From: Alistipes sp.
GTDB lineage: Bacteria; Bacteroidota; Bacteroidia; Bacteroidales; Rikenellaceae
Assembly (NCBI GenBank): GCA_017935185.1
Contig: JAGBIC010000023.1
Coordinates: forward strand, 30,449 to 94,448
Direction: 5' to 3'
Length of the DNA: 64,000 nucleotides
The notes beneath the pieces were generated by a model. That model searched no databases, had not been told where the DNA came from, and saw only the letters and a program-made list of their open reading frames with translations. Positions 59,714-64,000 of this stretch are shown here, one piece after another. The stretch's first letter is position 1; each line of letters begins with the position of its first letter. The position numbers were made by a program, and so were the translations under genes.

Positions 59714-60181
59714 CTATTTTTCGGTTATGATTTTATGTATAATTCTTTCGTTCAGCAGATTACCATTGCCGCACCATACGGCACGTCGCTTGTGATTTGT
59801 TATCACGCAGTAGGGTATGAATTTGATTCCAAAATATCGAAATGTTCTGCCATTGTCATCGAATGCGACTCCGATACGGTCATCAAGGTGCTGTGTCATT
59901 GTCGTTCCGGCCTTGCTGTATGACTCTTTTGTTACGATGACAACATTCAGCCTGCGGCCGAAATTGTCGGCTAGCCCTTTAACTTTCTCCAGACATTGGC
60001 GACATAGTGGGCTCTCAGAGTGGTGAAAGAGTATGCAGGTAAAATCGGCAGCTTCTGGTTGAAGATCCATTAACCATTGCTTTATGCGCATCTCGGGTAC
60101 TTTTTCTCCAATGATGACGTTCTGTGCAGTCGCGGCGAGACTGCACCATGCGAGCAGTATTGTTAATAGAAAATGTCTCAT
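59714..60181 (-). CDS. Exported thioredoxin-fold protein
   Basis: This 155-residue protein has a signal peptide (MRHFLLTILLAWCSLAATAQ) and a thioredoxin-like fold with one CxxC, CRQC at Cys60-Cys63, in ILFHHSESPLCRQCLEKVKG. The rest (LNVVIVTKESYS, IPYCVITNHKRRAVWCGNG) is compatible with a TlpA/AhpC-like domain. I use the ATG at 60181; an open frame 19 codons longer runs into the promoter. It probably reduces or forms disulfides in the periplasm; being just upstream of meaB may be accidental. Confidence 0.75.
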   Translation of the reverse strand: MRHFLLTILLAWCSLAATAQNVIIGEKVPEMRIKQWLMDLQPEAADFTCILFHHSESPLCRQCLEKVKGLADNFGRRLNVVIVTKESYSKAGTTMTQHLDDRIGVAFDDNGRTFRYFGIKFIPYCVITNHKRRAVWCGNGNLLNERIIHKIITEK

Positions 60182-60207
60182 TCCGAAGTGGGGTTTGTTT
60201 GTCGGAG

Positions 60208-60239
60208 CGAAATTAGCAACTTTCGGGCAAAGAAACAAA
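60208..60239 (-). promoter_or_regulatory. Sigma-ABfr promoter of the thioredoxin-fold/meaB pair
   Basis: TTTG (60239-60236), a 20-bp spacer and TAATTTCG (60215-60208) on the minus strand; one base off the -7 consensus. Confidence 0.55.
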
Positions 60240-60413
60240 AGTTTTAGGAAAACTATTCGCGATATAAAAGTAAAATGGGCGAGAGACCCAGAAACCGACC
60301 CATTACAGGTCTAATAATTTCGCTCGCGACGTGCAATTTTGCCGAGTGCTGAAAAATGGATTTAATTTTTAATTAAAGTGGTGAAAATATTTCGTAATTC
60401 AATATTTTAGCAG

Positions 60414-60421
60414 TAACTTTG
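60414..60421 (+). promoter_or_regulatory. Putative -7 box of the methylmalonyl-CoA decarboxylase cluster
   Basis: TAACTTTG matches the -7 consensus, 71 bp before the mce ATG. A TTCG 19 bp upstream is a poor -33 box. Confidence 0.5.
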
Positions 60422-60492
60422 TGGAGTTTTGCGCTGATAGATTACGAAACCAAAATTTACACAAAAAATAAACTATTAAACTCTTAAAAGTT

Positions 60493-60903
60493 ATGAAAGT
60501 TTCTCACATTGAGCATCTCGGTATTGCCGTGAAAAATCTCGAGGAGGCCATTCCCTATTGGGAGAATGTTTTGGGCCTTAAGTGCTATGCTATCGAAGAG
60601 GTAGCTGATCAGAAGGTTAAGACCGCTTTCTTTAAGATTGGTCAGACCAAAATCGAGCTTTTGGAGCCCACTTCAGAGGACTCAACCATTGCAAAGTACA
60701 TTGAGAATCGTGGTGTAGGTATTCATCATATGGCTTTGGCTTGCGAGAATATCGAGGAGCAGTTGGCTGACGCCGAGGCACAGGGCGTACGTCTGATCGA
60801 CAAGACTCCACGTAAGGGTGCCGAGGGTTTGACTATTGCATTCCTTCATCCCAAATCAACACAGGGCATTTTGACCGAGTTGTGCGAAGATAAGAACAAA
60901 TAA
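60493..60903 (+). CDS. mce: Methylmalonyl-CoA epimerase
   Basis: Mce interconverts the (2R) and (2S) forms of methylmalonyl-CoA, linking the mutase to the decarboxylase. The 136 residues are the single-domain vicinal-oxygen-chelate fold: [20 protein letters not shown] with the first metal His, [28 protein letters not shown] with the second metal His, and LTELCEDKN at the end. It is the first gene of the mce-mmdA-mmdD-mmdC-mmdB group; mmdA follows after 25 bp. Confidence 0.96.
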   Translation: MKVSHIEHLGIAVKNLEEAIPYWENVLGLKCYAIEEVADQKVKTAFFKIGQTKIELLEPTSEDSTIAKYIENRGVGIHHMALACENIEEQLADAEAQGVRLIDKTPRKGAEGLTIAFLHPKSTQGILTELCEDKNK

Positions 60904-60928
60904 TCAATCAAAAAAAATAAAATTTGCT

Positions 60929-62494
60929 ATGAGCGAAATTCAGAAACAGCAGGTAGCCAAGTTGATCGAGAACCGCGAGATTGCTCGTATGGGCGGCGGT
61001 GAGAAGGCTATCCAAAAACAGCATGATAAGGGTAAGTACACAGCCCGTGAGCGTATCCAGATGCTTTTGGACGAAGGCAGCTTCGAGGAGTTCGATATGT
61101 TCGTTACTCACCGTTGCTATGATTTCGGTATGGAGAAGAAGCACACCTTTGGTGATGGCGTAGTTACCGGTTACGGTACCATCGATGGCCGCTTGGTGTA
61201 TGTCTTTGCACAGGACTTTACTGTAACTGCCGGTTCACTTTCAATCTCACTTGCTGATAAGATTTGCAAGGTGATGGATATGGCTATGCGTAACGGCGCT
61301 CCCTGTATCGGTTTGAACGATTCGGGTGGTGCTCGTATTCAGGAGGGTGTTAATGCATTGGCAGGTTATGCAAATATCTTCCAGCGCAACGTGATGGCTT
61401 CTGGTGTTATTCCCCAGATTTCAGCTATCTTTGGCCCTTGCGCCGGTGGTGCAGTATATTCTCCTGCACTTACCGACTTTATCATCATGCGCCGTCAGAC
61501 TTCAAACATGTTCCTTACAGGTCCCAAGGTTGTTAAGACCGTAACCGGCGAGGATGTAACACAGGAGCAGTTGGGTGGTGCAGATATGCACACAACCAAG
61601 AGTGGTGTTGCACAGTTTGCAGTAGATACCGAGGAGGAGGGTATCGCATTGATTCGCGGCTTGCTCTCATATATGCCTCAGAACAATATGGAGGATGCAC
61701 CCAAGATTCCCTGCACCGACGATATCGCACGTAAGGAGGATATCTTGAATGAGATTATTCCCGACAATCCCAACAAACCATACGATATGTATGAGGTTAT
61801 TCGTGGTATAGTTGATAATGGTGAGTATCTGGAGAGCGCAGCATCTTATGCCAAGAATATCATCACCTGCTTTGCACGTTTCAATGGTCAGAGTGTAGGT
61901 ATCATCGCCAACCAGCCCAACTTTATGGCAGGTGTGCTTGATATCAATGCCAGCCGTAAGGCAGCTCGCTTTGTTCGCTTCTGCGACGCATTTAATATTC
62001 CTATCGTAACTTTGGTTGACGTTCCCGGATTCTTGCCCGGTACAGGTCAGGAGTATGGTGGCGTTATTACCCATGGTGCGAAGTTGTTGTTCGCTTACTG
62101 CGAGGCTACTGTTCCCAAGGTTACAGTTACTCTTCGTAAGGCTTACGGTGGTGCATACATCGTGATGTCATCAAAGCACATCCGTGGCGATATCAACTAT
62201 GCATGGCCTACTGCCGAGATTGCAGTTATGGGTGCAAGTGGTGCTGTTGAGGTATTGCATGCCAAGGCTTTGGCTGCATTCGAGAATGCAGAGGAGAAGG
62301 CGAAGTTTGTTGCCGAGAAGGAGCAGGAGTACAAGGATAAGTTCTCTAACCCCTACAACGCAGCTCGCTACGGCTACATCGACGATGTTATCGAGCCTCG
62401 TAACACTCGCTTCCGCGTAATCCGTGCGTTGGAGTCATTGCAGACCAAGCGCATGAGCAATCCTGCAAAGAAGCACAGCAATATTCCTTTGTAA
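60929..62494 (+). CDS. mmdA: Methylmalonyl-CoA decarboxylase, carboxyltransferase subunit
   Basis: MmdA moves the carboxyl group from methylmalonyl-CoA to the biotin carrier, giving propionyl-CoA. The 521 residues match the acyl-CoA carboxyltransferase family: [75 protein letters not shown], and [19 protein letters not shown] with the biotin-binding oxyanion loops. Propionyl-CoA carboxylase beta subunits are nearly identical in type; the neighbouring OadG- and OadB-type genes settle the decarboxylase role. Codon use is highly biased, pointing to strong expression. Confidence 0.94.
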   Translation: MSEIQKQQVAKLIENREIARMGGGEKAIQKQHDKGKYTARERIQMLLDEGSFEEFDMFVTHRCYDFGMEKKHTFGDGVVTGYGTIDGRLVYVFAQDFTVTAGSLSISLADKICKVMDMAMRNGAPCIGLNDSGGARIQEGVNALAGYANIFQRNVMASGVIPQISAIFGPCAGGAVYSPALTDFIIMRRQTSNMFLTGPKVVKTVTGEDVTQEQLGGADMHTTKSGVAQFAVDTEEEGIALIRGLLSYMPQNNMEDAPKIPCTDDIARKEDILNEIIPDNPNKPYDMYEVIRGIVDNGEYLESAASYAKNIITCFARFNGQSVGIIANQPNFMAGVLDINASRKAARFVRFCDAFNIPIVTLVDVPGFLPGTGQEYGGVITHGAKLLFAYCEATVPKVTVTLRKAYGGAYIVMSSKHIRGDINYAWPTAEIAVMGASGAVEVLHAKALAAFENAEEKAKFVAEKEQEYKDKFSNPYNAARYGYIDDVIEPRNTRFRVIRALESLQTKRMSNPAKKHSNIPL

Positions 62495-62512
62495 TAAAAC
62501 GGTTGAAAGAAT

Positions 62513-62827
62513 ATGACACTATTAGCAATAAATTGGGGTAACGCACTCTTGATTACAGGCGTAGGTTTCGGATTGGTATTTTTAGTACTCGTACTACTTA
62601 TATTTATCGTGAAATCTTTCGGTGTAATCTTTGTGCAGAAACCCAAGGCGCAGCCTGCTGTTGCAGCTGCAGCCGCTCCTGCTGTCAATGAGGACGAGGA
62701 GATGGCCGCTCTTGCCTATGTCTTGCATACATTCTACAATCAGCATGACGAGGAGAGTGATGTTTTGACTATCCGTCATGAAGATGCGGCTTATTCACCG
62801 TGGAACCAGAAAAGTATAACATTCTAA
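62513..62827 (+). CDS. mmdD: Decarboxylase gamma/delta subunit (OadG family)
   Basis: This 104-residue membrane protein anchors and assembles the sodium-pumping decarboxylase. It has one membrane segment (LLITGVGFGLVFLVLVLLIF), an Ala/Pro linker (AQPAVAAAAAPAV) and a C-terminal cytoplasmic helix pair (DEEMAALAYVLHTFYNQHDE) with a final aromatic/basic tail, as in OadG proteins of Bacteroidota. Spacing of 18 bp to mmdA and 13 bp to mmdC shows one operon. Confidence 0.87.
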   Translation: MTLLAINWGNALLITGVGFGLVFLVLVLLIFIVKSFGVIFVQKPKAQPAVAAAAAPAVNEDEEMAALAYVLHTFYNQHDEESDVLTIRHEDAAYSPWNQKSITF

Positions 62828-62840
62828 ATTAGTAAGGAAA

Positions 62841-63272
62841 ATGCAGAAATTAAATTTCAATATCAATGGTAAGCACTATGAGGCTACCATCGCCGAGATC
62901 GAGCACAATGTAGCAGAGGTTGAACTTAATGGTAAGAAGTTCACCGTAGAGGTAGAGCGTGCCGAGGCTGTTGTTCCCCAGATCGCTACTCCCCGTCCCG
63001 CCGCTGCCGCAGCTCCCGTTGCTGCTGCTCCCGCTGCTGCTCCCAAAGTTGCCGCAGGTGCAAATGCTATCGTAGCTCCACTGCCTGGTAGTGTTGTATC
63101 TATCAGTGTTAAGGCTGGTGATGCAGTTAAGGCTGGTCAGCAGTTGGCAGTTATTGAGGCCATGAAGATGGAGAATGAGATTTTGGCTCCCGCCGACGGT
63201 ACTGTAAAGGCTGTTCATGTATCAGCTGGTCAGGCAGTACAGCAGGGTGACGCACTTATCGAGTTGGCATAA
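62841..63272 (+). CDS. mmdC: Biotin carboxyl carrier subunit of the decarboxylase
   Basis: MmdC carries the carboxyl group on biotin between the transferase and the membrane pump. The 143 residues are an N-terminal domain ([20 protein letters not shown]), a long Ala/Pro-rich hinge (about residues 50-72), and a C-terminal biotinyl domain with EAMKMEN, where Lys109 is the biotinylated lysine. The hinge allows the carrier to swing between partner subunits. Confidence 0.95.
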   Translation: MQKLNFNINGKHYEATIAEIEHNVAEVELNGKKFTVEVERAEAVVPQIATPRPAAAAAPVAAAPAAAPKVAAGANAIVAPLPGSVVSISVKAGDAVKAGQQLAVIEAMKMENEILAPADGTVKAVHVSAGQAVQQGDALIELA

Positions 63273-63279
63273 CCTTAAA

Positions 63280-64000
63280 ATGGAAAGTCCAATGAAGAAA
63301 GTGATGAAATATATTATGGTTTTGCTCGTCGTAGCCACTATGGGCTTGTCGGTGCAGGCGTGGGGTTCTACCGACGCTGCTGCGGCTGCTCCTGCGGCTG
63401 TCGAGGCGGCAGTTGATGCCGACATCGATTTGGGCGAGTCGTTGATGAACTTTGTTGAGCAGTCAGGTATCAGCGGTATATTTGCAGATTGGCGTGTGCT
63501 GGTAATGCTTGTTATCTCTTGCTTCTTGCTCTATTTGGCTATTGTTAAGCAGTATGAGCCTTTGTTGCTCTTGCCTATTGCTTTCGGTATGTTGTTGACC
63601 AATTTGCCGGGTGCGGGCATGTATCACACCGAGTTGTTTGAGGGTGGTCATGTGCACTGGACTATTGACGGTACTACTTTCGACCGTGTGGGTGGTCTTA
63701 TTGACTTCCTCTACCTCGGTGTTAAGCTAGGTATCTATCCTTGCTTGATTTTCGTTGGTGTAGGTGCGATGACCGACTTTGGTCCCTTGATTGCTAACCC
63801 CAAGAGCCTTTTGTTGGGAGCTGCTGCACAGTTTGGTATCTTTGCAACATTCTTGGGTGCATCGGCTATGGGCTTTACCCCTGCCGAGGCAGGTTCTATC
63901 GGTATCATTGGTGGTGCTGACGGTCCCACAGCTATCTATTTGACTGCAAAGTTGGCTCCCCAGTTGTTGGGTCCCATCGCAGTAGCTGCTTACTCTTATA
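63280..64000 (+). CDS. mmdB: Sodium-translocating decarboxylase, beta subunit (cut by window edge)
   Basis: MmdB is the membrane subunit that decarboxylates carboxybiotin and exports sodium. The frame starts at the ATG at 63280, 7 bp after the mmdC stop, and runs open for 240 codons to the window end. It begins with a signal-anchor-like segment ([20 protein letters not shown]), followed by an Ala-rich stretch, then the family parts [60 protein letters not shown], and [20 protein letters not shown], the sodium/carboxybiotin signature. The remaining membrane segments lie past 64000. Confidence 0.93.
   Translation, partial: MESPMKKVMKYIMVLLVVATMGLSVQAWGSTDAAAAAPAAVEAAVDADIDLGESLMNFVEQSGISGIFADWRVLVMLVISCFLLYLAIVKQYEPLLLLPIAFGMLLTNLPGAGMYHTELFEGGHVHWTIDGTTFDRVGGLIDFLYLGVKLGIYPCLIFVGVGAMTDFGPLIANPKSLLLGAAAQFGIFATFLGASAMGFTPAEAGSIGIIGGADGPTAIYLTAKLAPQLLGPIAVAAYSY

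Overview
The window is chromosomal DNA from an anaerobic member of the Bacteroidota, most likely order Bacteroidales; I do not assign a genus. The main sign is a promoter architecture seen about fourteen times, TTTG or TTG, 19-21 bp, then TAnnTTTG, which is the sigma-ABfr signature of this phylum, with almost no Shine-Dalgarno sequences. The gene content agrees: single-chain pyruvate:ferredoxin oxidoreductase, a sodium-pumping methylmalonyl-CoA decarboxylase cluster (propionate fermentation), a TonB-dependent receptor, OadG/LolA/YitT-type proteins and an SPFH-Arc operon. Coding density is high and nearly all genes are housekeeping or metabolic. I see no phage, transposase or CRISPR array.

Layout. 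1-1286: metF-metH (minus strand, metH cut by the window edge). 1465-5069: secreted CotH-like lipoprotein, GNAT acetyltransferase, ROK regulator. 5252-9905: fabD, a secreted CE1-type esterase, miaB and a YitT-type membrane protein. 10404-15417: plsY with an acyl-CoA ligase, then a pair of M16 peptidases, one active and one apparently inactive. 15701-20001: nifJ and a small outer-membrane barrel. 20217-22794: threonine operon (leader peptide, thrB, thrC). 22874-25716: rplM-rpsI-rpsB-tsf. 25777-29657: rlmI, RNase D-like exonuclease, recQ. 29737-33250: a probable metal-handling cassette (PqqD-like protein, His/Cys-rich membrane protein, TonB receptor with a CKMACC motif, periplasmic HMA protein). 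33308-34809: ECF sigma factor with a membrane partner and a divergent target gene, the two promoters being mirror images. 34880-36590: metal-dependent hydrolase and plsC. 36672-42674: parE, parC, aroK, murI. 42762-50510: ftsK, LolA-like, gyrA, TPR protein. 50720-52133: DUF2089-type regulator, Yip1-like membrane protein, two tRNA-Pro genes and a truncated third tRNA-Pro end inside an 84-bp direct repeat. 52254-56975: exo/endonuclease-like lipoprotein, then an SPFH-Arc-small membrane protein-sirtuin-L,D-transpeptidase run. 57024-58472: a tryptophanase/tyrosine phenol-lyase-family enzyme. 58592-64000: MeaB and a thioredoxin-fold protein divergent from epimerase-mmdA-mmdD-mmdC-mmdB (mmdB cut by the window edge).

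How genes work together. NifJ feeds acetyl-CoA and reduced ferredoxin into fermentation; Mce, the Mmd pump and MeaB form the succinate-to-propionate branch, with the decarboxylation energy stored as a sodium gradient. PlsY, PlsC, FabD and the acyl-CoA ligase serve phospholipid synthesis. ParE/ParC, GyrA and FtsK manage chromosome topology and segregation. The features I find most worth following are the Thr/Ile-rich leader before thrBC, the mirrored ECF promoters, the metal cassette, the tRNA-Pro duplication and an unannotated 22-residue membrane peptide in the SPFH operon.
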